From Prorocentrum cordatum (taxonomy: Eukaryota > Sar > Dinophyceae > Prorocentrales > Prorocentraceae): a stretch of 64,000 bases of DNA. The DNA is taken from the NCBI GenBank assembly GCA_963575745.1, contig CAUYUJ010000914.1:1-64000 (forward strand). Reading direction: 5' to 3'. A model generated the notes under the pieces. The model was not told the DNA's origin. It ran no database searches and worked only from the letters and a program-made list of their open reading frames with translations. Below, piece after piece: positions 50,701 through 61,542 of the stretch. The position numbers and the translations under genes were made by a program. Within the stretch, counting starts at the first letter, position 1; each line of letters starts with the position of its first letter.

Positions 50701-51602
50701 AGGGACAGAAGAAGAGTGTGCGCGAACACGCTTGTGGTACATACCAACTGGGCAGCGAGACCAGCAACGGCTACATTGCTGTTTGCAACAGTAAGATGCT
50801 CACGGCGTCGGGCGATAAAAACCAAGACGATATTTACAAGGCCAAAGGCTGTCGTGAAGCAGTCATTGATGAAATCAAGAAGGGAGAGAAACTCTGCAAC
50901 AACATTTGCAAGCAATGTACTGGTGGTGGCGTCATCAGCGCGATGGCTAAGTACAAAAGTGGACGCGATGTTGATACCAACTGGTTGCTCCGCATGATCC
51001 TAAACGATTTCCCTTCTTTTGACGAGGCCTTAGCCGAGCCAGACCAACGCAGGTTCGCTTTGATTTACTATGGCTGCACGTTCAGAACTCCGGGCGATGA
51101 CATATTGCCTTACGAAGCAGGCAATCCCACCCATCGGGTGCTGGTTTCAAGATCTCACATGATGGAAGATTTCGCCGTGGAGTTCATTGAGTGGTGCCGC
51201 ACCCTCGGCTGTGCCACAAAAGCCAAAACTGGAAACAGCAAGCGCATGTGGCCAAAACCCGCAAGCTACGTGGAGGAACTGAAGAATGCTTTGGAGGTGC
51301 AGAGTAACCCCTTCGCAGCGAAATGGCAAGAGTTCGTCACACGGCTTGTACCCTTCCAGCCGGGGCCTGGTCGCAAACCCTCTTCACAGAAAGAGATCCA
51401 CGAAGCCTTCGCCGATGTCGTTGGTGGCATCAATACACAGAGCCAACAGCAGATGAAACCGATCATCTCCTTCGTCAAGAGTAAATTGGAAGAGCGCGGA
51501 GCCCCTTGGAAAGCCCCTGGAAGCCGGGCTGAGAGAGATCAGGTGCGCGTGTACCAAATGATGGATGCTAGCAGTATGAAGCGCATCGCTACCTTATCTT
51601 GA
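47736..51602 (+). CDS. D5-like SF3 helicase with N-terminal RING/PHD-type finger, copy 2 (complete)
   Basis: 1288 codons from the first ATG of the frame (MADMTGVSEF). The first about 250 residues are Ser/Thr/Gln-rich and probably disordered. A C4HC3-type finger follows at about 256-296, with all ligands present including the Cys that is Arg in copy 1. A long middle region is unrecognised and could hide a primase-like part. The SF3 core has GPSGSNGKG at 982-990, VIDEIKKGEKL at 1043-1053 and ILNDFP at 1088-1093. Against copy 1 there are a few scattered substitutions (for example Asp for Glu in GDKNQDD, Val for Phe in GRDVDTN) and no frame damage. This is probably the functional version. A RING or PHD finger joined to a D5-type helicase is not an arrangement I know. 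Confidence 0.87.
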   Translation: MADMTGVSEFTDSGSEAGDLSPPNVHDSPHSQALKQRTMESSMQKQQEASQSHGTHGTAPASSEQEVGEGEYSASSSTMPPPPIMSTVPLSLRQKGAVGGQTKRLHSPSPAPSAATRDSSVDTFCGNLSNTSGGCRRIEAALDLHEAIESRPKVYAQRNHAPASSIGNDDDMSGQASRMVTDTLSMEEDGVAASPMAAAPVSGLSSLSQKEETSHSDDAMDVDADSGSRETARVSETATPSNSGTVSSDGVSNVTCCVCQEFVYPGAEGRCGACMVKMHAACLVAAAADRPQCPACRADLHTCGYLIGGRTLRPVVANVVPPPPRDHGRAKGKSKGRSDPIIGESTTHQSESRRATEYVTVESPPIQIANAELLVNTEFGKTQVWGQMDAMTLVQYIKLRASRTREGGRVIHTTDYYRLGGVSRELSMSTRLYSGYHIEKETDTPTSIANEQARGVPDCLLGRSVLQMPKVCRFLFFVDSEVPILEHDLMVAHLRAARQEAGSRNIPCRELQEYVQTPGSIEATRAALAAETGASVTQIKSLYNATGYGSRGHAFEEQTGRPVPSKVVAVRNTMEELADAMYEEATPEQRAACDARKGKTTYLSLKLQERERSWVERAATVHQGIPLCRLGGFIYDSCITYSGYSGHGVSLNAREAADEANQLLSSEGILLKTSSLAMSVEDYKQFVTDKLGLTLDAGWAPLMPEEITAHSCGIKAVAWLKSKINDSLRGGRPLALFARAVAPYLNYSYSGKTCEFYEESKGVWITEGAEAKLKEKMEKALAERLVSYKIVPEQKDNKVKYVACAEPTDLFLLDPTVHSNVFSSLQGVPSRFATTALDSQNTGTMTFKNRVTLDFRKPYDQQLRAPMPEDRNTRESPMSFTQCTDEHVHRAGRAITSFLLQCEEQPKTPEDVEQFCVPTLLEMLRQGRGPMFRYVYYEPAGGQLDGDAPEDKIMEALYSLRQDVGAATGLRAGLEELLIEWGPSGSNGKGQKKSVREHACGTYQLGSETSNGYIAVCNSKMLTASGDKNQDDIYKAKGCREAVIDEIKKGEKLCNNICKQCTGGGVISAMAKYKSGRDVDTNWLLRMILNDFPSFDEALAEPDQRRFALIYYGCTFRTPGDDILPYEAGNPTHRVLVSRSHMMEDFAVEFIEWCRTLGCATKAKTGNSKRMWPKPASYVEELKNALEVQSNPFAAKWQEFVTRLVPFQPGPGRKPSSQKEIHEAFADVVGGINTQSQQQMKPIISFVKSKLEERGAPWKAPGSRAERDQVRVYQMMDASSMKRIATLS

Positions 51603-51785
51603 GTGAGTGAGTGAGCGACTAAGACGTTTCTTTCTAGGAGTAGGAGAGCAACATCTCCTAGCGCAGTACAGTTGTTCTTGTAACCATGAGTGCAAAAAAG
51701 GCTTACCGTAGATAGTAATATTGTAGCGTCACCAAGCATGATACTCTGAGTAGGCGCATTCTCAGTTCTGACAGAATCACACAGG

Positions 51786-52370
51786 TCGTGGGTACGGTGG
51801 GTACACGTTATACGTGGGTACACGGGTCTGGCACTTTTCCGGCCGGTGGAGTATTATCTTGATACGTGGGTACACCGGTCTCAAAGGCCGTGGGTACAGC
51901 GATACGTGGGTACACCGGTCTCAAACTTTTCTGGCCGGGGGAATCTTATCCTGAGACAAGGCCGTGGGTACAGCGATACGTGGGTACACCGGTCTCAAAC
52001 TTTTCTGGCCGGGGGAATCTTATCCTGAGACAAGGCCGTGGGTACAGCGATACGTGGGTACACCGGTCTCAAACTTTTCTGGCCGGGGGAATCTTATCCT
52101 GAGACAAGGCCGTGGGTACAGCGATACGTGGGTACACCGGTCTCAAACTTTTCTGGCCGGGGGAATCTTATCCTGAGACAAGGCCGTGGGTACAGCGATA
52201 CGTGGGTACACCGGTCTCAAACTTTTCTGGCCGGGGGAATCTTATCCTGAGACAAGGCCGTGGGTACAGCGATACGTGGGTACACCGGTCTCAAACTTTT
52301 CTGGCCGGGGGAATCTTATCCTGAGACAAGGCCGTGGGTACAGCGCTCTGAAACTTTCTGGCCGGGAGCG
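51786..52370. repeat. 74-bp minisatellite, six full units (copy 2)
   Basis: Full units begin at about 51890, 51964, 52038, 52112, 52186 and 52260, then a truncated unit. The units are almost identical to each other, more so than in copy 1, which suggests recent expansion or homogenisation. Confidence 0.95.
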
Positions 52371-52428
52371 GTTGACGGAAGCGGTTGACAATGCAGACAA
52401 TAGGATGATGAAAACTTAAGAGGCGTTC

Positions 52429-53240
52429 TAGCAAATCACTTAAAACATTAATGTATTATATTGTAACATCACTATTTTATATTATGTTGTAGTATAGTAT
52501 ATCTATATTTTTATAAGTATATTATCTTATACTAGATTTACTATTATTAAATATTAATACTTATATCTTCTTATTTTCTAGATTATCTTATTATTTTCAT
52601 TGTTATTTTATATGTAATTGTGTTCTGCTCTATCATCCTGAGTAAGTTCTTGCAGCAAGTCCATACTTCTTTGCTTATGAAGCCCCATCGCGGAGTAAAT
52701 GAACGTGCCCCCATGCAAATAGTTTTGCAGAGTGGTGTACCCCGTACCCACATTTTCAACGCCCAGACCATCGGATGCCCAGAGCCCGAGGCCAATAGTT
52801 TTGCAGAGCGCCGTATCCTGTGCCCACCGTTTCAATGCCCATACCATAGGGAGAGGGAAGAATCCCAGGGAAATAGTTTTGCAGAGCGCTGTACCCTGTA
52901 CCCACTGCCAGAGACTGCTTGCGCGCGCTATCCTCCAGAAGATGAAACGGCACAGAGCTCCGGGGGGAGTAGTTTGCAGAGCGCTGTACCTTGTACCCAC
53001 CGTTTCAATACCCAGACCATATGGAGAGGGAATAGCCCCAGCGAAATAGTTTGCAGAGCGCTGTACCCTGTACCCACCGTTTAGTATACGATGCATACGA
53101 TGCGCCTTGCCCAGGGAAAGTGTTTTTAAAGTCGTGTACCCATGTATACGTTGTACCCACCGTTTAGTATACGATGCGCCTTGCCCGGGGAAAGAGTTTC
53201 AAAAGTCGTGTACCCATGTATACGTTGTACCCACCGTTTT
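52429..53240. repeat. AT-rich stretch and degenerate repeats, copy 2
   Basis: Counterpart of 3960-4770: A/T-only sequence to about 52620, then five GCAGAGCGCTGTACC units and the GTATACGATGCGCC units. Differences from copy 1 are single bases. Confidence 0.85.
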
Positions 53241-53720
53241 CAATATGATTATTTGCTTGGCCAGAAAAGTGTTACCAGCGATAGAGGCGCGTACTCACCA
53301 TCTCCAATGAACTCAGCTCCAGGAAATAGGTTGTAGAGCGCTCACATGGTAGTACCTTCTATCATAGATACTTGCGCCTTCTCACATGGTAGTGGTGAAC
53401 TACCTGCCTGCTTCCCATCCCCCAAGCAGCATCAGATCTACAGGTGCCGTATCGTTGTATCTACAGGTGCCGTATCGTTGTATCTACAGGTGGTACTCAT
53501 GTGTATGCATTCCGCACAGCTTTGGCGCGGTTTCTAAAATTGGTCCTGCTCATGCCCACGTTGAGCTTCCCCCAAACGGATCTCTCTGTAAAAACACACC
53601 ACATGGGTCACTTTTTTGAGCAAGGTGTGCCTGCAGCGAAATAGTATATAACTCGCGAGGATTGGAGTATGAGAAGTATATGCTTGCATCGTACGTATCG
53701 TATTTCTGGTGACATTATAA

Positions 53721-53958
53721 ATGAATGCAATTAAAATCGTCGTGTCACACCATATGCTATGCCCTTGTGGAAAGTCGGTTCTACGAATGAATGAAGAGCA
53801 GCGTAAGCAGTATTATGAGGCCGTAAGCAAGAGATGCGAGACCAAAGGGAGAGGAACATAAGCACACCGTAGAAACGCTTGCCAATGATACCAATCTCGA
53901 CACTAACCATGATGATGAAATGGAGACCAGTAGAGTAGAAGATATTGCTGATAGTTAA
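53721..53958 (+). pseudogene. Possible small gene in two overlapping frames, copy 2
   Basis: Same structure as 5252-5489, including the frame change at the AAAGGG run; one substitution near the end (GATGAAATGGAG for GATGAATTGGAG). Conservation of the shifted arrangement is the main reason to list it. Confidence 0.3.
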
Positions 53959-54225
53959 ATGGACGAAGGAACGAAGACAATTGCACTGGGTCCACGAAGC
54001 CGAAAGGCAAGGGCTGGAGGTGAAAATCAAAATTGTGTCGTCGCTAATAAGGTTCAGAATAGGGCTGTGTCTGTGCGGGACACCGAGAAGTTAATTCGCT
54101 CCCCACAAACCGACGGAGGAACAAATCTAAAATAATAATAATGCGCGACGACGATGACATAGATCTGAGATAAGCGTTTGTGTACTCGTTCCACGGGTGT
54201 TCGCAACGCGCACTGTGTATGGAAA

Positions 54226-54615
54226 ATGGAATCGCTATGCGAGTGGCAGGCAACGCGCGCAAAGAGGTCGAGAGATCATGACATCCACTGCACGGAATTG
54301 AATTTCACAGAAGACTCCCTCATCTTCACCGTACTAGGAACACAGTGTGATGAGTACAAAGTGCAGATTCAAGAAAACATTGATCTATGGCCTCCAACGT
54401 GCACATGTGAGGATTATATTTGGAGAGGAGGAGATGTCCTTTGCAAGCATATATGTTTTTGTCTCCGCCTCATGGGCGTCGACGAAGGCGCGTTATGTGA
54501 ATTGTGTTGGGAACCGGAGGACCAAGAAAGCCTCCTGGAATTCCTTTGTAACGCACCTGACGTAGTCGGTGGCACAGTGTGCGAATTGTCGTTCGAAGAC
54601 TGCAACACAAAGTAA
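54226..54615 (+). CDS. SWIM-type zinc-finger protein, copy 2
   Basis: 129 codons from the ATG at 54226. The SWIM motif is intact (CTCEDYIWRGGDVLCKHIC, with Ile for Phe of copy 1). Its stop lies one base before the ATG of the C2H2/nuclease-like gene. Role as for copy 1: probable DNA- or protein-binding. Confidence 0.72.
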   Translation: MESLCEWQATRAKRSRDHDIHCTELNFTEDSLIFTVLGTQCDEYKVQIQENIDLWPPTCTCEDYIWRGGDVLCKHICFCLRLMGVDEGALCELCWEPEDQESLLEFLCNAPDVVGGTVCELSFEDCNTK

Positions 54616-54616
54616 A

Positions 54617-55489
54617 ATGTGGAAGTGTTCGCAATGCGCATATGTGGCTCAGTGCCCAGCTTGGCTCAGGAAACATGCTCTTGTCCACGACGTGGCGAAG
54701 TATGAGTGCCCTATCTGTTGCAGGAAGTTCAAGACGATCTCGAACAGGAATTTGCACATACGTGAGTATCACGCACCGAGCCGATGGTTTAAATGTGACC
54801 TGTGCGATTTCACTACACAACATAAACGCTCTCTAGACGAACATCGAACGCGATTGCACACCGATGATAAACCGTTCTCTTGTCCGCATTGTTCCTTCAC
54901 GGCGAAACGCCGCTTCGAGATTGATATGCACGTAAAAGCCATGCATGACGGTGGTCGGCCAAAACGAAAGAGGAGAGAAGAACAGCTCGCCCGCACCTTC
55001 GACGAGATGAAGATGGCATATGTGAGGGAGCACACAGTCACTTTCGATAGGCTGTTAGAGCACAACGCACCCAGGAAGAGAGCACGTGTAGACTTTATGT
55101 TTCGGCAGATGCCGTGGTGGTTGCTTTGGGAGGTCGACGAGAAAATGCACGTGAGTATTCCAACAGAGGTTGAGTGTGCGAGGCTGCTAGCGATCATCGC
55201 AGAGCTTTCGCGCGCAAGCCCTGACAAGAAGATTCTAATCGTGCGCTACAACCCAGACTGTTATGCACAGAACGGGCATGTCGTCAAGCCGACCCAGGAG
55301 CAGAGACAGGATGTCATACATCGTATGCTGAGTTATGTGCCACAAAATCAAGTGACTGTTGTTTATCTTTTTTATCGTCGTTCTTCGGGGGAGCTACCCG
55401 ACGTAGTGCGCGAAACCGCTTATGACGATCGCTTGCGCCAATATGTCGTGCCTGCTGAGACTGCGCTATATTGCGACTACAACTTGTGA
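54617..55489 (+). CDS. C2H2 zinc-finger / nuclease-like protein, copy 2 (intact)
   Basis: 290 codons from the ATG at 54617. Four C2H2 fingers in tandem (WKCSQC, YECPIC, FKCDLC, FSCPHC, each with HxxxH or HxxxxH) are followed by a basic hinge (RPKRKRREEQ) and a C-terminal domain with LLWEVDEKMHV, VECARLLAIIAEL and IVRYNPDCY. The E-x-D-E, CE..R and RYNPD signature is found in zinc-finger proteins of giant viruses and resembles a restriction-endonuclease-like fold; the acidic residues and the Arg could be catalytic, but activity is unproven. The gene follows the SWIM gene with one base between, suggesting joint expression. Copy 1 is broken by a T-rich block. Confidence 0.75.
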   Translation: MWKCSQCAYVAQCPAWLRKHALVHDVAKYECPICCRKFKTISNRNLHIREYHAPSRWFKCDLCDFTTQHKRSLDEHRTRLHTDDKPFSCPHCSFTAKRRFEIDMHVKAMHDGGRPKRKRREEQLARTFDEMKMAYVREHTVTFDRLLEHNAPRKRARVDFMFRQMPWWLLWEVDEKMHVSIPTEVECARLLAIIAELSRASPDKKILIVRYNPDCYAQNGHVVKPTQEQRQDVIHRMLSYVPQNQVTVVYLFYRRSSGELPDVVRETAYDDRLRQYVVPAETALYCDYNL

Positions 55490-57141
55490 AATCCGAGTGT
55501 AGTTTCAAAGCTACTGTTTGAACTCGCCGATCACCGGTCTGTGTTCGAGCAGAATGTTTGAACAGGCTTGGGAAATAAACTATGTGAGTTGAATCCCTTT
55601 AACTATGTCAGCGAGTCCCACTTTCACACAAGCGCAACAACCGCACTACCATTCCTGTGCACACATTTCCCTGCGTCCTGGACGTTCCCCCTGGCAGGAT
55701 ATTTCGCGCACACTATAGCTTCTGTGATCTGCGGCAAACCTCACACACTATGAGAGAGGCATGCACGCACATCTACACTTTCCTTTCCTGCAGCCATAAA
55801 CATATCGCCGAGTCGGCATTTTCACATAGTCTGTGCAGGCTCAGTCTTAGTCCGCACACAAAGTTTTTGAACAAAGGTGTTATCCGATGATGCGCATTCT
55901 CTGATTTCCATTGATTGTACCAATGCACATTTCGCATTGACGCGTCACATTGTGCTTTTGTTTTTCCCTTATCACAACCTGGGAAGGATCCATGCAAGGC
56001 ACACACTTGGCCAGAGCGCATGCACGCAAATTGTGTCAATGATTATCTTTCACTCCCATAGAATTTCGCCCGAGTGCCATGATACAACACACATATTCTC
56101 AAAAACGGTGTCCGTCGTCCGTATATATCCTTGTATTTGGAGTTGTGAGCCAAGCCAGGTTGTTATATTTCCCTTTATGCGTTTATCTCGTGCTACACAC
56201 ATATCTGTCTTGTGCAAAAGTATTTTCGAAAGAGCATTTCAAATTGTTATCTGTCACTCCCATAGATAATCGCCCGAACACAACACACATATTTGCAGGA
56301 AGGTGTCCGTCGTGCGTATATATTCTTTGTAGTTGATCTGTGAGCCGAGCTAGGTTATTATATTTCCCTTTCTGCGCTTATCTCGTGCTGCACACATATC
56401 CGTCTGGAACAAAATTTCTCGTTTCAGTGAGGGTCCACACATTCACGTATGTAAAAACGAGTTCAACACAATAACATGATTTTGCGCATTTTTGTTTCTG
56501 CATTTGCTTCCCCCACGTATTATCCCACCAGCAAACAAATAGCCGGACGAGGGCTGGCCGATCCCACACATTTTCGTGGCAAAGCACTTTTTCTCTCGTT
56601 TCATTGTGTCTGGGATATGTAATCGGATCCAGAACAGCCACTGCCTCATATTATCCTTCTGCATAGTTTTGTTTGCGCCTACTTACACAACACATCACCC
56701 CACCAGCAAACAAATACCCGATGATCGGTATGATTAATATGTGGATTTGCTGATCCCACACATCTCTGGAGCAAGCACAAATCTTCCTATTCCTCTGACG
56801 CGAGGAATGTAGAAAACGAGTCATACCATCATAAATTCCCACGGGACATTTTTGGGCTCCACCTTTTCATCAACAAATTCCCCGAAGCAGAAATGTGAGT
56901 GGACTGCCATGCACAAAATCAGCCGCCACACAAATTCCCGGCTTCCTTTGTGTTTCCCGACACAGGGCTGAGCGCTGAGCTACGTTGAGTTACAAGCGTA
57001 AAATGCTGAGTTACGTTGAGTTACACGCATCTCCAAAACGTATCCTTTTGAAATGACCTTGAACCATTGGACATCGCAATTTACGCCAACACCGGCAGGG
57101 TTTAGGATATCACTATGAGCCCGCTGTAGGGACGATAAAGT
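55490..57141. other. Non-coding spacer, copy 2
   Basis: Counterpart of 7126-8777, with the same dispersed repeats and scattered substitutions; no gene supported. Confidence 0.7.
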
Positions 57142-59038
57142 GTGATATCAATCCGTCGTATTCTTTTGAACATGTTCTTTCTCGCCGGAAAGATTTCCCA
57201 ACCATTGAACAAGGTGTGTACTCAGACTCCACACCCTGAGTTGAACAACAATGAATCGAATTTGACTTACGAACTTTTGGGTAGCAAAGGAGCACCTTTG
57301 AACAACAATGACTTGAACTCGCTCTACGTCAACGAGCCGGGGCTATCCACACGATTTTCACGAAGACAGTGCACTGCGATCGCCCATGAGGTGCGTCGTG
57401 GACGTCGTGGTGTGCATAACGGGACAAGCGAAGATCCTTCGACGAGTGGTGGAAGGCGACGTAGACATGACGGCGCAAATCCCTCATGTCAATCTCGTCG
57501 ATTCGCTCGGTCGACGTCACCAGTCCTTGTCACCCGTGGCTGAGATCCAGACGGTGTTGCGCGTCCGCAAAGTTGATGGGAGCCAAATATTCGCTCGTGG
57601 ACGTCGTGGTGTGCATAACGGCCCAGCGGGCAGACAACGCAAACAGGGCATTTGACCAAGTTCTCCGCATCGACCCAGACATGACTCACTTAGTGAGTTA
57701 TGCCAATCTCGTCGATTCGCTCGGTCGACATCACCAGGCCAAGTCACCAGTGGCGGACATCCAGACGGTGCTGCGTGTCCGCAAAGTTGATGGGAGCCAT
57801 ATATTCGCTCGTGGACGTCGTGGACGTCGTGGTATGCATAACGGGCCAGCGGCCAGACAACGCACACAGGGCATTCGACGACGTTCTCCGCATCGACCCA
57901 GATGTGACTCACTTAGTGAGTTACATCCCTCTGCTCGATTCGACGGGTCAACGCAAGCAGCGAACACCTGTGGCGGACGTCCCACCGTCTGCGCGTCCGC
58001 AAAGTTGATGGGAGCCAAATACTCCTTCGTGGACGTCGTGGTGTGCATAACGGGCCAGCGGTCAGATCACGCGAAAAGGGCGTTCGACGACGTTCTCCGC
58101 ATCGACCCAAACATCACTCACTTAGTGAGTTATGTCAATCTCGTCGATTCGCTCGGTCGACAGTGGCGGACATCCCACCGTCTGCGCGTCCGCAAAGTTG
58201 ATGGGAGCCAAATATTCGCTCGTGGACGTCGTGGTGTGCATAACGGGCCAGCGGTCAGATCACGCGAAAAGGTCGTTCGACGACGTTCTCCGCATCGACG
58301 CAGACATCACTCACTTAGTGAGTTATGTCAATCTCGTCGATTCGTTCGGTCGACGTCACCAGGCCAAGACGCCCGTGGCTGATATCCAGACCGTGCTGCG
58401 TGTCATCGTGCAGCTGCCGTGCAGAAACCTCAGCGCACTGAAGCGTGAGATCTGCGAGGTATTCTGCCAATTCATGGGCGGCGATCTTTCGCTTATTCCC
58501 GAGTTGCAGGCCAATCACACTCATCAACAGGCGCGAGCCCAGGAAGGCTCACACGCGCCAGATGCTGCCTTCGGCGAGTAGGTGCGCGCAACTCGCCCGC
58601 CGCCTCTACGTCAATGAACCGGGGCAATCCTCCCTGAAAGATCCTGTGAAGGAGAAAGGGACACCATTGAACAACAATGAAATGAACTCGCTTTACGTCA
58701 ACGAGCCGGGGCATCGCTACCTCGAGTGCACGACCATTTCACACACGCTCGAGCGAGTCAAGAAGGGTAATATATCCTCGCTGAAAGATCTCTTGAGTAC
58801 GAAAGGAACACCATTGAACAGGGTGTTACGTCAAACGTCACACCCTGAGTTGAACAACAATGAAATGAACTCGCTTTACTTCAACGAGTCGGGGCTATAC
58901 GCGATCATCTTGGGCTCCAACAAGCCAAAGGGGGATGTTGGTTCATTTCTTTTTTCTGGAGTGTATCTTGACGTGTCGTGCGAAGCTGCTGCTGTGCACG
59001 CGCTTCTTACATATAGGACATGCTCGCTTCGAGTATAA
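57142..59038 (+). pseudogene. Decayed BRO-like gene(s) with domain array, copy 2
   Basis: Same arrangement as 8778-10674: BRO-N fragments at both ends and the repeated DVVVCITGQ / SYVNLVDS domain between. One frame, 57486-58382 (298 codons), runs through most of the array because AAG replaces the TAG of copy 1 at 57741, but it still mixes in- and out-of-frame units, so it is not a clean protein. The last unit (58132-58581 frame) is complete to its C-terminus with FMGGDLSLIPEL. Confidence 0.6.
57382..58414. repeat. Tandem domain repeat inside BRO-like region, copy 2
   Basis: Counterpart of 9018-10050 with the same unit spacings (CCGCAAAGTTGATGG at about 57565, 57779, 57997, 58189). Confidence 0.88.
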
Positions 59039-59224
59039 ACGTTTCGTCCGATTTGGATTTGCTTTACAATGATATTTGAGATGGGGGTATAAGCCGGTCC
59101 TTGCAACTTCAAGGCCACATTTAGGGCAGATTCGACGGTCCGTCGAATACTCCTGGTCCCTTTTACCGCAGTGTTTGCACTGGTGGCTTTTCCCATACAA
59201 ATGAACGTGGCGTGGCTCGTCCAT
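58943..59224 (-). CDS. Short zinc-finger protein A, copy 2 (intact ligands)
   Basis: 93 codons; ATG at 59222-59224 on the minus strand. The segment reads KRACPICKKRVHSSSFARH, so the last finger has its CxxC pair, unlike copy 1 with Arg. Paralogue of protein B beside it. Probable nucleic-acid binding. Confidence 0.62.
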   Translation of the reverse strand: MDEPRHVHLYGKSHQCKHCGKRDQEYSTDRRICPKCGLEVARTGLYPHLKYHCKANPNRTKRLYSKRACPICKKRVHSSSFARHVKIHSRKKK

Positions 59225-59307
59225 TTTCTATAGAGTGCGAACAGTCTCGCTCTCTATGATAGAAAGCAAAAGAATTACGATGCAGGAGAAGTGTTTATGA
59301 TAGAAGC

Positions 59308-59646
59308 TTATTTGAAATATTTGGATCCTTTCTTCTGTCTCTTGGAGTGCATCTTGACATGACGGGAGAAAGATTTTTCGTGGATCATCTTCTTGCATTG
59401 CGGGCATCGTTTCTTCGAGAAGGTGCGCTTTTGGCGATTAGGGTTCGCTTTGCAATGAAATTTCATATGCTCGTAGAGGCAGGTGCGATTGAATTCTTTT
59501 TTGCAAAATCTACACACACGCCTCAGTTCGAGTTTTGGCTCTGGACGTCTAGTACCGCATTTGCGACAACGACTTGGGTGGTGACAATGGTGGCCCGGCA
59601 GCGAATGCAGATGCGAATGCCGCGACTCGCTCATTTCTATAATCAT
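59308..59646 (-). CDS. Short zinc-finger protein B, copy 2
   Basis: 112 codons on the minus strand; practically identical to 10944-11282 (Phe for Tyr near the C-terminus). All CxxC and H ligands present. Confidence 0.62.
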   Translation of the reverse strand: MIIEMSESRHSHLHSLPGHHCHHPSRCRKCGTRRPEPKLELRRVCRFCKKEFNRTCLYEHMKFHCKANPNRQKRTFSKKRCPQCKKMIHEKSFSRHVKMHSKRQKKGSKYFK

Positions 59647-60003
59647 GTCTATAGTGTTGGCGATACTCGTGTCCCAGATTCAAAAAAAGGAGACGTGTTC
59701 TGGTGGTGAAGGCTTCTTACATAGACTCCGCGTTTGAGTATGCGCACTCACTATATTATGATAGGGTAGCTTCTTCAAAGAAGCAGGCAACCGCGGTTGC
59801 CACGGTTGTATTGGCAGCTTCCGTTGACGTCGCTCTTGACTGTAGTTCATTTGCTGCGATTTGCTGACAGTCAGACTTTTCCGATTCTGTCCTGCTCGCA
59901 AACCAGGCTGCCCATGATTCCTCCACAACGCACCTTGGTATGTCGCAGAACATTGTGTTTTACTTTCAATCCGATGCGCTTTCGCATAGCTTGAACACGT
60001 AGA

Positions 60004-60847
60004 TCAGTCGTCCTCAATTCGAGGGGCCAAGAAGAATTGCAAACTCCCAAGCCCATCGCCGATTTTATACGCCAGACATAGTGGAGTCTCCTTGCCAAGC
60101 TGCATGCGCACGTTCGAGCAGAGTGGACTGCCCTTTGCAAAGGAAGCTATGAAGCGCAAAGCGTACGAACACGACAGCTCCTCTCCCACCTCGCTGGCAT
60201 GTTCAACGCTGACGCCATTTAAGACTGCTGTGCCTCGCCCGTGATCCCCTTCAACACTGCAGGATATGGTGCTGCCGTCCGCCACGCAAATGGTGATGGT
60301 TTCACCTCCGATCTCTTTCAGGTCACGGCACAATTTGAGGAAATCGGAGGAAGGGATATCTGCAGACACGTCGTACGTCTGTGTTGGTATCTCCATGGTG
60401 TCTTCCTCGATATCAAGCAGCTTCAATTCCCACTGTCGCAGGTCATCTCCACGCGTTATTGTGACACGATCGCTGTTCAAAGCTGACTCAATTTTGATCT
60501 GATCCTCGGTCGCACATGTCTTCAAGACCATCGAAAAGGCATCTAGATGTATCCCGAGCGCAGTTCTCTGAGGGCATCGGAATGGCAAAAGTGCTGCTGG
60601 GGTAAGGTTGAGGAGACAAGACCATCGAAAAGGCATCTAGATGTATCCCGAGCGCAGTTCTCTGAGGGCATCGGAATGGCAAAAGTGCTGCTGGGGTAAG
60701 GTTGAGGAGTGTCAGCGCAACGTGACTGCTATCCATGGCGCGCATATGCAGGCCATTTTCAGAAAATACAAAAACCGCGCTGCTCCAGGATTCTTTCGTG
60801 CATTCGCACAGAGATTTCAAAACGCCTGCCCGTATTGTAGCTTGCAT
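60004..60847 (-). pseudogene. PCNA: PCNA sliding clamp broken by the same 94-bp duplication, copy 2
   Basis: ATG at 60845-60847 (minus strand). MDSSHVALTLL and the LAPRIEDD C-terminus are present. The 94-bp unit is at 60523-60616 and 60617-60710, with the two units even closer to identity than in copy 1. The frame is broken in the same way. Either the clamp is inactive in both copies, an unusual expression mechanism exists, or both copies were assembled from the same error. Confidence 0.82.
60523..60710. repeat. 94-bp tandem duplication inside PCNA, copy 2
   Basis: CAAGACCATCGAAAAGGCAT starts at 60523 and 60617. Same junction (GAGGAGA/CAAGACC) as in copy 1. Confidence 0.93.
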
Positions 60848-60930
60848 GTTTTAATCGTTGGTAGATTCGGTTTGCATCTCTAGGAACGCGTTCTCGAGAC
60901 AGAATGGCGATCTCCCACCTATAGAAACGA

Positions 60931-61542
60931 ATGGTATTTGCCCTAGCTCACATCGAAAAGTATGTAGCGGCGCGTAGAGCCATGTTGCAGCTATGGAGTG
61001 CCAAGCAGCGACTCTCTCAATCGGCACAGTCGCGATTTCCGAAGAGTCATCCGCTGTTCAAAACTATTTCGAAACTTTGTCACAGCGATGCCACACAGAA
61101 GATTCGATATCTATGCGATGTGGCCATATGCAAATGCGCAGACCGATTTGGTGACGACATGTTCCGGGACAGGGTAGTGGATGGAGAATACATCCCTGCT
61201 GTGACCCATTTCTATTATGGGATCTCGCACCTTGTCCCTGAAAAGAAGATGGATCAGGGTAGGGCTGTCTTTGATAAGCAGCTGACCTTCTCCGATTTAC
61301 AATTGTTTGACGAAACTTACCGTTTGGGCCGAAAGTTTATCGAGAGCGTCTCCGTACTGCCATTTCTTTCAGCTAGAGAGTTCGCCCGAGAACAAAAGCG
61401 ATTCGAAAAGGAGTTCGAAGGAGCGAGAGCACGTGTGGAAGATTCGTCGCCACTCTACGCGGCATACTTACGTCTCCAGGAGAAAGTCCCTCCATCTATC
61501 GCTGGCGACATCGTTTCCCTCAGCAGCGGCAGCAGAGAATAG
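60931..61542 (+). CDS. Hypothetical protein, 203 residues, copy 2
   Basis: Identical in length and, by eye, in protein sequence to 12567-13178, with at least one silent base change (GGCCGA for GGTCGA at about 61328). Such conservation at the protein level supports coding. Overlaps the convergent next gene by 75 bp. Confidence 0.57.
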   Translation: MVFALAHIEKYVAARRAMLQLWSAKQRLSQSAQSRFPKSHPLFKTISKLCHSDATQKIRYLCDVAICKCADRFGDDMFRDRVVDGEYIPAVTHFYYGISHLVPEKKMDQGRAVFDKQLTFSDLQLFDETYRLGRKFIESVSVLPFLSAREFAREQKRFEKEFEGARARVEDSSPLYAAYLRLQEKVPPSIAGDIVSLSSGSRE

